A stretch of 64,000 nt of DNA from the NCBI GenBank assembly GCA_965213735.1, contig CBDCAB010000005.1, positions 1,550,001-1,614,000 on the forward strand, read 5' to 3'. Of the stretch, positions 1 through 7,776 are shown one piece after another. The position numbers and the translations under genes were made by a program. Within the stretch, counting starts at the first letter, position 1; every line of letters starts with the position of its first letter. The notes beneath the pieces are model-generated. The model worked only from the letters and a program-made list of their open reading frames with translations. It was not told the origin of the DNA and searched no databases. Source of the DNA: CALDTK01 sp965213735. Its GTDB lineage: Bacteria; Bacteroidota; Bacteroidia; Chitinophagales; Saprospiraceae.

Positions 1-372
1 GGCATAGCGCTTGAATGGCAGTGTTATGTCGTTTTGGTGCTGGACCACGTAGCGTGCAAAGGGCACGGTGAGGTCGTAGCGCAAGCCGCGTTTGCTGAGG
101 CTTGCTACGGCTGCTTTTGAGTCACGTGCATCGAGTGCATCGGCATCGGCTTTGGCTAGAAAGTCGCCGTTATTGAGCACTTTAAACAGCAGCTGATCGC
201 CTTCCTCGCCGTATTTCCCGGTGAGGGTAGTGAGGTTTTCCATGGCGGGCGTCTCGATGGGCGCATAGCCAAAGAGTTGAACGTGATTGCGGATGACGTT
301 GAAGAGCCATTCCCGCTTGCGCATTTCGTGTGGGAGGAAGTCACGGGTGCCTTTGGGGAGGGAGGGTTTCAT
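1..372 (-). CDS. hisS: Histidyl-tRNA synthetase, N-terminal part (cut by window edge)
   Basis: Charges tRNA-His with histidine in the cytoplasm. The visible 124 residues begin MKPSLPKGTRDFLPHE, the usual class II HisRS opening with the PKGTRD motif 1 region. They run to the start of motif 2 (LTVPFARYVVQH, about residues 103-114), where the expected R-Y-D-L-T-V-P-F pattern is clear. ATG at 372 is the first start and gives the normal family N terminus. The gene continues beyond base 1. The 129 bases between it and the next gene contain TACCTTGC on the minus strand at about 396-403, close to the Bacteroidota -7 element TAnnTTTG. Confidence 0.93.
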   Translation of the reverse strand, partial: MKPSLPKGTRDFLPHEMRKREWLFNVIRNHVQLFGYAPIETPAMENLTTLTGKYGEEGDQLLFKVLNNGDFLAKADADALDARDSKAAVASLSKRGLRYDLTVPFARYVVQHQNDITLPFKRYA

Positions 373-501
373 GGGGGGTAATAAACTGCTAGGCGGCAAG
401 GTAGCCTTGCGGTCTAAGATATAGCAGGCATGTTTGCTTAGAATTCCTAAGTACGTTTGTATAACCTTTGCTATACCATATAGTCCCCTACCACTCGTAG
501 G

Positions 502-2262
502 CTACTGATTTACCACGATACGACTTTCAAAGGTTTGCCCATCAATGGCAAAGAGGCAAATTTCGTAAAGACCATTATGTTGCAATGACAGATCAAGCAA
601 CCCAGTCCCAGTCCTCAGCTCATCACGACCAAAAGTGTGAACACGCTGCCCGTTCAAGTTAGTAATATGGCCATGCACGAAAGTCACATCGCTAGGCAGA
701 TCAATGCGAATATCTCTTGAAGTTGGATTTGGATATGCATTTAGTTTTCGGGCTTCCATTGTTTCCTTCACTGAAGTCACTGCGTCTACACTCAACAGGT
801 CTGCTGTCGCTCGTTCGATATAGGCTGCAATAGCATCTAAGCTAGGTCCTGGTGTGTCACTTAGTCCCCCGTTTGTTGGTCTGAAATAAGGAATCTCCCC
901 ATGGGGAATGATAAATACTGCATAGTCTAAAGTTCGTGTCTCTCCCGGCGTAAGTGATCCTTCATTATGTTCTCTGCGGGTGTGGACCGTATTAAATAAG
1001 ATAGGATGATTAGTCGTTAGTGAGGTATCCATTCCAGACCAGCTCCCAGGTACACTTGGGTCTCCGGTATAAATCCAGCGTACAGTATCTTGTCCAGATA
1101 CTGTAGGATCATATCCATTGCCAAAAGCTACTAAGGGCTGATCAGCGGACCAACGCCCATGAGTGCGATGATATACAGATTGAGCATCTTGAGGATCTAA
1201 ACTTGGAATGTTTGATCCACTAACAGGGACGGTCGAATTTTCGAAGGTATCTATATTGAGAACGGACTGAGGAAAATCGAAATGTGGTCCAAGAAACCTC
1301 AATGCAACAATTGGCGTCTTCGTGCCGTAGCTCTGGTACATAGCCGCACAGGTAGAGTCTTCAGCGCCATCTACAAGATCTCTGTTATAGATAAATATGG
1401 TGTTGAGCCTCGGAATAGTGCCAACTGCATCGTCTTCTGGGCAGCCGATACGTGGGAGCAATTGGAACGATATAGAAGGAATCTCCAGGGGATCTCTACC
1501 TCTATTTGCAGTACGAATAGTAACTCTATAAGTAGTGTGCAGTGTTTTCGGCCTAGTTGCTTCCGCATCATATGTTTGAATCAGAAGCTGCTGTTCACAG
1601 AAAGCAGTATGTCTACGATGAAATGAACCAGGCTCAAGAGGGTTGTCATTCGACCACACATATAAAGCGTTGTCACTAAATATCAAAGGAAAATCGCCCA
1701 ATGTTGGCTCGTATCGATAAGAGTGGTTGTTACTATTGGGGTAATTTTCAAAATATGGACCATAATTTTCAAGTAAATCTTCATCGTGTCGTGGGTTATA
1801 CCTTCCCGGCCAAGCTAGTATCGATTCAAGAGGGTTGTTGAGGTGACCATCGCTCATGTCCAGCAAGTGACTTCTAATATCTGCTTGGCTCATCAGGAAG
1901 GGCTGACAAAAATATCCTGAAGAATCTATGAAATTGCCGGTATAAATATGTAAGGGTCCGCTTCCATAATGATAGCTTCCTATTAGATTGTCGTAGATGG
2001 GAGCACTATATTGCCAAATGCCAACGGAATTTCGACTACTGGCGTATAAGCCTCCTAACAAGTCGAACGATCTTCCGCTACCCTTCGGATATTCTACAGT
2101 TAATAAGGTTGATTCGTCAAACCATGTACCTGCATTAACGTCGAAAGCATATTTTGAAGATCCTAGAGTTACATCATCAGGATTGCAAATAACCTGTCCC
2201 TGGGTTACTTGCACAAATGGGCTACAGAGTAGTAGGGCGACACAACCAAGTAAAGATCTCAT
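502..2262 (-). CDS. Secreted protein with T9SS type A sorting domain
   Basis: About 586 residues. A signal peptide (MRSLLGCVALLLCSPFVQV...) is followed by a large domain I do not recognise. The C-terminal ~80 residues form a typical type IX sorting domain: a YPNPTSRDIRIDLP start, a Por-like G-x-L...GLYEICLF repeat, and the end RIVVNQ. This domain directs export through the outer membrane and attachment to the cell surface or release. I chose the ATG at 2262 because the reading frame upstream opens only with a TTG six codons earlier, and the ATG gives a cleaner signal peptide. Function unknown; a secreted or surface protein is the firm inference. Confidence 0.8.
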   Translation of the reverse strand: MRSLLGCVALLLCSPFVQVTQGQVICNPDDVTLGSSKYAFDVNAGTWFDESTLLTVEYPKGSGRSFDLLGGLYASSRNSVGIWQYSAPIYDNLIGSYHYGSGPLHIYTGNFIDSSGYFCQPFLMSQADIRSHLLDMSDGHLNNPLESILAWPGRYNPRHDEDLLENYGPYFENYPNSNNHSYRYEPTLGDFPLIFSDNALYVWSNDNPLEPGSFHRRHTAFCEQQLLIQTYDAEATRPKTLHTTYRVTIRTANRGRDPLEIPSISFQLLPRIGCPEDDAVGTIPRLNTIFIYNRDLVDGAEDSTCAAMYQSYGTKTPIVALRFLGPHFDFPQSVLNIDTFENSTVPVSGSNIPSLDPQDAQSVYHRTHGRWSADQPLVAFGNGYDPTVSGQDTVRWIYTGDPSVPGSWSGMDTSLTTNHPILFNTVHTRREHNEGSLTPGETRTLDYAVFIIPHGEIPYFRPTNGGLSDTPGPSLDAIAAYIERATADLLSVDAVTSVKETMEARKLNAYPNPTSRDIRIDLPSDVTFVHGHITNLNGQRVHTFGRDELRTGTGLLDLSLQHNGLYEICLFAIDGQTFESRIVVNQ

Positions 2263-2352
2263 GTAGTGTTGTTTTAGCAAGTCTCAGTGCATTAGAGCAA
2301 TGTACCGACTATGGGCGAAGGTACCACATCCACCACTACCGCCCCAACCCCT

Positions 2353-2410
2353 CAGGACTTACGCATCAACCTAAGCCTGTTCTGGCGTGTCCCCCCTCCG
2401 CCCCCGCTGG
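2353..2410 (+). repeat. Left half of a GC-rich dispersed repeat interrupted by the IS
   Basis: Begins with the 16-mer caggacttacgcatca, then a block containing tgttctggcgtg and a C-run ending in ccgcccccgctgg. Joining this to the sequence right of the IS (from 4123) rebuilds an uninterrupted unit, ccgcccccgctgggggaac followed by aagcggctg. The same unit occurs in reverse orientation at 7620-7662. The 16-mer also occurs twice at 30781 and 30831, and with one change at about 4197. Confidence 0.7.
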
Positions 2411-4122
2411 GGCTTGTCATGTGACACTTTTTATCCACATGTGTTGTGTGAGGTACTATGACCCACTTCACACCACGTACAGCCAAAGACTTAACTGACT
2501 CCCTGGCCGAGCTTCCAAATCTGACAGCTCCTACCCAAAAAAAAGTACTTGCTCTAGAAGATCGGATTGGCTCCCATCTCAGTTCGTCTCGCTCTGAACT
2601 ATGCACCTCATCTGCCGAGTACAAAGCTTTCAACCGCCTTTTCTCAAACAAGCGACTCACGGCAAAACAACTGGCACATCTGCTGTGTAGCCGCCTCTAC
2701 GCACGGTGCGCCCGCCGCTGTGCTGGACGAGATGTCATCGCTATTTGCGACACGTGCGAGTTCTCCTTATCTGGGCTTGCCGGACGAGCTTGCTCACATG
2801 ATGCTAAGCAACTTGGTGTACTCTCAGACAACTCAACCAAAGGGCTCAAAGCTCACTGCATATCATGCTTTGACAGTGACACCCTTGAACCGCTTGGCAT
2901 AGCCCACGTGCTTATTTACGCGAGCCCTAAAAAAAAGGCGCACACCAAAAAGTCGCCAGACAAACCGCTCGTTGAGCGTCAGAGTGCTCGTTGGGTCGAT
3001 GGGATCCATAGTGCCCTATCCCACAGCGTACACACAGCCCGTATGGTCACCTTCATCGCAGACGCAGAGGCCGATCAGTACATGATGTTGGCAGGGATGT
3101 TCCGCCACATTGGTACGACTCAACACACAGGCGAGCAGCACGATGACGCTGCCGAAAAGCCGCACACACCTGAGGTGCGGTGGTGCTTACGTATGACGTA
3201 TGATCGATTGGTACGCGACGAATCAGTGGGCTACTGGAACGCCAATCAACTCAAAATATCTCAACATCTCGATCAGCACTGCTCAGCCGATAGTGATCGC
3301 TGTGTTCGACTCACTCTGGCAGCGAGTGGCTCACGGCACGAGCGTGACGTAGCGGTTAGGGTGCGTTCAGTTCAAGCATCCTTGCGGCGTCCGCCGGAAA
3401 GCGGGATCAACTCTCGAGCTAAGCATTTCCGCGGCCGGCCTATTAGCGATTGTGCGCCGATACATGTGACCCTGGCCGAGCAGCTCGATGAGCATGGCAA
3501 GGGATGTGGCCGCATGAGCTCCAAGGAGCGTGCGCGCTACCATCGAAAGAAAGAAAACCGCCGTCATAGCGCTCCAATTCACTGGATGCTGGCCACGAGT
3601 TTTCCAGTAAATACTGAGCAAGACCAACTGGATGTCCTGGATCTGTATGGTAAGCGCTGGATAATTGAGCTGTATTTCCGCATGCTCAAATCGGACGGAC
3701 TGGATATGGAACGCAACGCTTCGAGGTGTGTGGACCGTTGGATATGCATACTATTGCTAGGTATGGACAAAGCCTTAACAGCGGAGAAACTGGTAGCCAT
3801 GCGCGATGGCGACGGGCGTGACGGCTCAGCGGAGTTTAGCGCCGAACAGATGCAAGTGCTTGAGGCTGACGATTATGTAAGGTGTCACCCTGAGGGTGAG
3901 AAGGCAGGCAAGGTGTATGTGTCGAGCAATAAGCAAGTCAAGGGAACGGTGAGTTGGTATGCGGTTCAGGTAGCGATCATGGCAGGCTACCTAGGGGGCA
4001 AAAACAGCCCACCCGGTAGGAAGCTAATGGCAAAAGGATTGAAGATGCTCGCCATCAAGGTAGAAGCGCTACAAAATCAGGCGCGCTTTGAGCAAAAACA
4101 AAAAAGTGTCCCATGACAAGCC
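2411..4122 (+). mobile_element. IS4-family insertion sequence (about 1.7 kb)
   Basis: One transposase gene is bounded by imperfect inverted repeats of about 22 bp. The left end reads ggcttgtcatgtgacacttt; the right end, read inward, is ggcttgtcatgggacacttt (one mismatch). The 5-mer GCTGG directly abuts both ends (2406-2410 and 4123-4127) and is a possible short target duplication. The boundaries are supported independently: removing the element rebuilds a repeat copy known from elsewhere in the window. The transposase is full length, so the copy may be active. Confidence 0.75.
2458..4116 (+). CDS. IS4-family DDE transposase
   Basis: 552 residues, full length for the family. The catalytic core shows the first Asp in CDTCEFS, a second in ADAEAD, and the IS4 signature Y-x2-R-x3-E-x6-K in YGKRWIIELYFRMLK, which carries the catalytic Glu. 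It cuts and joins the inverted repeats of its own element. The N-terminal region (TAKDLTDSLAELPNL...) resembles the Tn5/IS50-type DNA-binding part. ATG at 2458 lies 26 bp inside the left inverted repeat; the stop lies inside the right one. No frameshift is seen. Confidence 0.88.
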   Translation: MTHFTPRTAKDLTDSLAELPNLTAPTQKKVLALEDRIGSHLSSSRSELCTSSAEYKAFNRLFSNKRLTAKQLAHLLCSRLYARCARRCAGRDVIAICDTCEFSLSGLAGRACSHDAKQLGVLSDNSTKGLKAHCISCFDSDTLEPLGIAHVLIYASPKKKAHTKKSPDKPLVERQSARWVDGIHSALSHSVHTARMVTFIADAEADQYMMLAGMFRHIGTTQHTGEQHDDAAEKPHTPEVRWCLRMTYDRLVRDESVGYWNANQLKISQHLDQHCSADSDRCVRLTLAASGSRHERDVAVRVRSVQASLRRPPESGINSRAKHFRGRPISDCAPIHVTLAEQLDEHGKGCGRMSSKERARYHRKKENRRHSAPIHWMLATSFPVNTEQDQLDVLDLYGKRWIIELYFRMLKSDGLDMERNASRCVDRWICILLLGMDKALTAEKLVAMRDGDGRDGSAEFSAEQMQVLEADDYVRCHPEGEKAGKVYVSSNKQVKGTVSWYAVQVAIMAGYLGGKNSPPGRKLMAKGLKMLAIKVEALQNQARFEQKQKSVP

Positions 4123-4212
4123 GCTGGGGGAACAAGCGGCTGATTTGTTTGGCTGCCGCCTTGGGGTGGCTGTTCTGGCGTGGTTCCCCCTCCGCCAGGA
4201 CGTACGCATCAA
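4123..4212 (+). repeat. Right half of the interrupted dispersed repeat
   Basis: Contains gggggaacaagcggctg, ggctgccgccttggggtgg, a second tgttctggcgtgg block and a variant of the 16-mer (caggacgtacgcatca). Most of it matches, on the opposite strand, the repeat block at 7535-7760. The bases to 4270 hold nothing else recognisable. Confidence 0.6.
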
Positions 4213-4270
4213 ATGGAATAAACTACCTAGTGCTACCGGAATCAATGTAGGACCGGCGCTCGTTCAGGTG

Positions 4271-4521
4271 CTAGGTTAGCAAACTCTGCGAAATTTTTAC
4301 CGGAGTAGGCTCAAACTTTTTGCAGACACCGACGGAGATTCGGCGGCAGATTTTGATGCGTAAGTCCCGCCCCAAACCCTCCCCAGCCTCTATCAGCGCC
4401 TCTCCAAGTGTACTGTACATAGAATCATCTCCCGCTGTGGCAACGGTTTGTTGGCCCAGTTGCTCTAAGGTTGCACCGACGCGCCTCCCATCGATACGCG
4501 AAGCTGAAAGTTGTGATTCTA
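4271..4521 (-). pseudogene. Remnant paralogue of the lipoprotein at 5126-5569
   Basis: The frame encodes LESQLSASRIDG...VGATLEQLGQQTVAT and GEALIEAGEGLG. This aligns residue by residue with the C-terminal ~50 residues of the intact lipoprotein (LKTELSSPRIDG...VGQTLQRLGKRTIAA, GKALVEAGEGLH). The remnant lacks the signal peptide and first two thirds, and it reads past the paralogue's stop for about 35 unrelated residues. Its 5' side butts directly against the decayed toxin gene. It looks like a broken tandem duplicate; translation is unlikely. Confidence 0.6.
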
Positions 4522-4811
4522 GCGTTCCTCCCACCTCACAGGGCTACGACTTGTATAGAATACGGCGACTACTTTTACAACGCTTTTCTCAATTTCGAAA
4601 TGCACTCCGTAAGGGTAGCGTCTTAAATACTTCAATTGAACAAATTGTACTTTTTTGGAGAAGGATATGGCTCTCTTTTAAGGTAGGTAAGTACCGCTTC
4701 AAGGCACAGTTAAATTCCATATCCTAATCCTCTTTGTTGCTGCTCATACCATTGTATAGCTTCGACGATATCAGCTGCTGCAGCGTTGGATATCAGAACT
4801 TAGTATTGCAT
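4519..4811 (-). pseudogene. Decayed ParE/RelE-superfamily toxin gene
   Basis: Starting from ATG at 4811, right after the antitoxin stop, the frame reads MQY-stop-VLISNAAAADIVEAIQWYEQQQRGLGY. After another stop it gives LCLEAVLTYLKREPYPSPKKYNLFN. A different frame then continues with LKYLRRYPYGVHFEIEKSVV and KVVAVFYTSRSPVRWEER. Joined, these give a typical ~97-residue ParE/RelE toxin: the helical A-x-x-D-I-x-E-A-x-x-W-Y-E start, the R-R-x-P-Y-x-x-x-F core and the V-A-V-x-H/Y-x-x-R-x-P-x-x-W end. There are two in-frame stops and one frameshift, so the gene is dead. Family call from motif recall, not a search. Confidence 0.65.
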
Positions 4812-5018
4812 TCAGTGCTTAGCTTGTAGAGAAGCTTTTACTGCAGTCCAGGTGTGCCATGGCATGTGGCCCGCCTCATCTTGCCGCTTTCGCTGATCTA
4901 TTTCAATAGCTTGCGCATCTGTGAGGTTGATGGATTGGTGATCTAGGCCATCCCAAATCTGCTCAACGATGAGTAGGCGTTCAGAGATCGGCAGCTTCAG
5001 GATGTCTTGAATACTTAT
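4812..5018 (-). pseudogene. Antitoxin of the addiction-module (TIGR02574-like) family, start codon lost
   Basis: The frame reads ISIQDILKLPISERLLIVEQ followed by IWDGLDHQ...NLTDAQAIEI and ends PWHTWTAVKASLQAKH (68 codons). This is the usual pattern of the short Unstab_antitox antitoxins: I-x-x-L-x-x-E-R-x-x-x-V-E-x-I-W-D near the start and a W-x-x-V near the end. Where the family normally has ATG there is ATA, and no ATG, GTG or TTG lies between it and the upstream in-frame stop. It sits directly upstream of the toxin remnant, as in a TA operon. Either a dead gene or one with a very weak start. Confidence 0.6.
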
Positions 5019-5125
5019 AGGGCTACGGTAGGTCTTTTGCTTCCAAAGTTGAGGCTAGGGAGAGTGACTTAGCATTGTCCTGAACGCCATATGAAAAAGC
5101 TCTTTTCGTCCCTCTAATTCTACCG

Positions 5126-5569
5126 CTAATGTAGCCCTTCCCCAGCCTCCACAAGGGCTTTACCGAGCGTCTCGTAGGTAGAGCCGCTTTCGGCTGCCGC
5201 GATGGTGCGCTTTCCGAGGCGCTGGAGAGTCTGGCCCACTACGACGCCATCTATGCGAGGGGAACTGAGTTCGGTCTTGAGCTTCTCCAGGTCGCTAGTT
5301 AAGGCCTCAGAGCCTACCCGCTGAGCCAGGGCATTGCGATAAGCATCTATCATGGTGATGGCCGTGCGGAGAGGAATTTGCATAAGTCCTCCTGCATCCT
5401 CAGCCGCTCTTAAAGTTTCGAGCGGATCGATCATGGGGCTTCCAGTCAGGCCGCCCACATCTTCAGTCACCACAGGTCCATTGAGTTCGGAGGGGGAGTC
5501 GACCGTCTTAGTCGAAGAGCTGCAAGCAAGGAAAAGTAGGGCGAAGGCGAGGTAGGGAAGGCGTGTCAT
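5126..5569 (-). CDS. Small lipoprotein of unknown function
   Basis: 147 residues. The signal sequence MTRLPYLAFALLFLACSSS carries a lipobox (FLAC), so the mature protein should be lipid-anchored from Cys15. The rest is a soluble, mostly helical domain without motifs I recognise; the conserved-looking part is SPRIDGVVVGQTLQRLG and ALVEAGEGLH, which is repeated in the broken copy at 4271-4521. I chose ATG 5569 over a TTG eight codons upstream. It is divergent from glsA, with 45 bp between the starts. Confidence 0.6.
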   Translation of the reverse strand: MTRLPYLAFALLFLACSSSTKTVDSPSELNGPVVTEDVGGLTGSPMIDPLETLRAAEDAGGLMQIPLRTAITMIDAYRNALAQRVGSEALTSDLEKLKTELSSPRIDGVVVGQTLQRLGKRTIAAAESGSTYETLGKALVEAGEGLH

Positions 5570-5614
5570 GCTAGTAAGTGGCTTGTTGTACAAAAAGCGC
5601 TACACCACACGCGG

Positions 5615-6580
5615 ATGTTCAGTGCGAGAAAGTCACACCTTTACCGCGTGAAACTCACCACAGCACAACTCGAGGTCCTGCTCGCCGACATCCATGCTAG
5701 TGTTGCACCTGCCTGCCAGGGGCGTGGAAGCGTTCCGAAATATATTCCGGAATTAGCCCACGTAGAAGCTGATCGATTTGGCGTCTACCTCAGTGCTATT
5801 GATGGCGCAGCGGCCGGTTTTGGGGATTTTCAGCATCGCTTTTCAATCCAAAGTATTGCCAAGGTGCTGTCGTTGGTAATGGCATACGAACTCAAAGACG
5901 CGCGGTTGTGGCAGCGGGTGCACGTAGAGCCGAGTGGTGGCAGCTTTAATTCGCTCATCCAGCTCGAGCTCAATAGCGGCATTCCCCGTAATCCTATGCT
6001 CAATGCTGGCGCCTTGGTGGTGGCCGATGTGCTGGTGGCGCGTATTCCAGATGCCAAGACAGCCTATCTCAACTTTGTGCGGGAGCTGTGCGGTGATGAT
6101 GCCGTAGATTTCGATGAGCAGGTAGCGGCGTCTGAGCTCGCGACAGGTTTTCGCAATGAGGCGCTGGTGCAGTTTATGCGCGACTTTGGCAACATCACCT
6201 CGCCACTCGAGGAGATCATGGACTTTTACTGCCACATCTGTGCGCTGTCTTTATCGTGTGCGCAGTTGGCGCGCGCCTTCGGCTTTCTAGCCAATCGAGG
6301 TGTAAATCCCCTTTCGGGAAAACGCATCTGTTCGGCAAGCCACAGCAAACGCGTCAATGCTATTATGCAACTCTGCGGCTTTTACGATGAGGCGGGAGAG
6401 TTTGCATTTCGGGTTGGCCTGCCTGGAAAATCAGGCGTCGGTGGAGGTATCGTCGCTGTGCATCCAGGTGAGTATGTCGTCGCTGTTTACTCGCCGCGAC
6501 TCAATAGGAAGTATAATTCTGTAATGGGTACTGCCTTTTTAGAGGAGCTGACTACGCGGGTGGAGCGGAGTATTTTTTAG
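5615..6580 (+). CDS. glsA: Glutaminase
   Basis: Hydrolyses glutamine to glutamate and ammonia. The 321 residues match the beta-lactamase-like serine glutaminase family along their whole length. Ser80 and Lys83 in FSIQSIAKV form the S-x-x-K catalytic pair; NPMLNAGAL, the Tyr in DFYCHICALS and GLPGKSGVGGGI are the other family blocks. The usual length is about 305-310, so the ATG at 5615 adds roughly 12 residues; a GTG 11 codons later is an alternative. It stands alone, followed at once by a purine-rich repeat. Confidence 0.9.
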   Translation: MFSARKSHLYRVKLTTAQLEVLLADIHASVAPACQGRGSVPKYIPELAHVEADRFGVYLSAIDGAAAGFGDFQHRFSIQSIAKVLSLVMAYELKDARLWQRVHVEPSGGSFNSLIQLELNSGIPRNPMLNAGALVVADVLVARIPDAKTAYLNFVRELCGDDAVDFDEQVAASELATGFRNEALVQFMRDFGNITSPLEEIMDFYCHICALSLSCAQLARAFGFLANRGVNPLSGKRICSASHSKRVNAIMQLCGFYDEAGEFAFRVGLPGKSGVGGGIVAVHPGEYVVAVYSPRLNRKYNSVMGTAFLEELTTRVERSIF

Positions 6581-6750
6581 GAGTTGGGGGCTGGGAAGTG
6601 AGAAATGGGAAGTGGGAAATGGGAAATGGGAGGTGGGAAGTGGGAAGTGGGAAATTGGAAGTGAGAGGTGGGAAGTGGGAAATTGGAAGTGAGAAATGGG
6701 AAGTGGGAAGTGGGAAGTGAGAAATGGGAAATGGAAAGTGGGATGTGGCA
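6581..6750 (+). repeat. Low-complexity 7-bp repeat (gggaagt/gggaaat)
   Basis: About 20 imperfect copies of a heptamer gggaagt, gggaaat or gagaaat follow glsA directly. On the plus strand the tract is almost free of C. Related 7-mers with the core gggtgct occur at 19769 and 57724. The sequence from 6751 to 6968 contains no gene I can support. Confidence 0.8.
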
Positions 6751-6968
6751 CTGGTACGCGTTGTGCTTAAGCCAGCTCGCAGAGAGCAGAACCGAGGCGC
6801 TACGCTTCAGGCACGAAGGGTGGCTGAGCCTGCAGGAGCCGAGCCTACCTGCCCCCTCGCTTCTACTGCCAATGATTAGCATGTATGAATCATTTTATTT
6901 TGTGCAGGCTATCATAGATGTTTGGGGAAGCGACGGTTCCACTTGGTGGATAGACCATTATTGCCAAT

Positions 6969-7281
6969 TTAAGCTAACTCATACTCTGCAATGAGCGTTT
7001 GGGCAGGAATGCTGAGTCCGCTTGAGATGCGCCGGATGTTCGCTAGCGTAAGAAGTCGGCGGCGGTTCAGGGTTTCGGAGGCGCGACTTCGGCTATTTAA
7101 TAGCTTCTATGGGGTGCGGAGGAGCAATAGCGTGGCGCTCATCCTCATACTGTTTGATTAAAGCCACGAGCACCTCGAGTTCATCACCTTCCTCAGTGCC
7201 TTCTGGGGCACCAAAAAGTTGGTCGACACGCGCGAGAGCTACTTGCAAATCACAGTCGTTTCTGATGGGACGGATGCTCAT
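6969..7281 (-). pseudogene. higA: Decayed HigA-type antitoxin gene
   Basis: The first 62 codons read MSIRPIRNDCDLQVALARVD and PPHPIEAIK, the N-terminal dimerisation arm of the large HigA antitoxins. A stop follows, and another frame resumes with SRASETLNRRRLLTLANIRR...SIPAQTLIAEYELA, the C-terminal end of the same family. The roughly 20-25 residues between them, which hold the first helices of the Cro/CI-type HTH, are missing. So an internal deletion plus frameshift has destroyed DNA binding. It lies just downstream of the higB remnant, the normal gene order. Confidence 0.65.
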
Positions 7282-7283
7282 GA

Positions 7284-7406
7284 TTAAATGGTGTTAGCGT
7301 TGATTTTGTCGTATTCAGCGTGTGTTCCTACAAAGCGGGTGTAGCAGATTTTGCGTCGGTAGTCCATACGTATACTACCTAAAGCTTCACGTCTACTGCC
7401 ACTCAT
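7284..7406 (-). pseudogene. higB: 3' remnant of HigB-type toxin gene
   Basis: The frame ends MDYRRKICYTRFVGTHAEYD then KINANTI and stop. This is the characteristic C terminus of HigB mRNA interferases (F-x-G-T-H-x-E-Y-D). The usual ~95-residue protein is reduced to about 40 codons; the N-terminal half is gone. The break lies near 7391-7406, where the sequence tctactgccactcattagc resembles tctactgccaatgattagc at about 6863. These could be recombination scars around the module. Confidence 0.6.
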
Positions 7407-7534
7407 TAGCCTTTAGGCAAGATAAGAGATTGTGCAGCTTTAAATGAGGTGATTAGGCGACGGATTTAATTTATATAACCTCTCTGCGCTACTTATCCCT
7501 CCGCCCGTAAGATTTATGCTCATAGTCAATGAGC

Positions 7535-7760
7535 TAAGCTCCACCCCAGCACCGCCCTTCCTAGGCGGCAGCCACCCCAGCACAGCCCTCCCCAGGCGGC
7601 AGCCAAAAAATCGCCGTAGCGCAGCTACAGCCGCTTGTTCCCCCTTGGGGGCGGAGGGGGGCCACCCCAGCACAGCCCTCCCCAGGCGGCAGCCACCCCA
7701 GCACAGCCCTCCCCAGGCGGCAGCCACCCCAGCACAGCCCTCCCCAGGCGGCAGCCAAAA
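7535..7760 (-). repeat. 31-bp tandem repeats plus GC-rich dispersed unit
   Basis: Five copies of a 31-bp unit (core cagccctccccaggcggcag) lie in two blocks, two copies then three. They are split by a segment containing gccgcttgttcccccttggg. On the minus strand the whole block matches the repeat that the IS element interrupts at 2353-4212. Reading frames through it are shadows. Confidence 0.8.
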
Positions 7761-7776
7761 CTACCTCAGCCACCCT

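Noticed and set aside
6539..6882. Minus-strand frames of repeating PTSHFP-type peptides
   Set aside because: Produced by the 7-bp DNA repeat after glsA, not by a gene.
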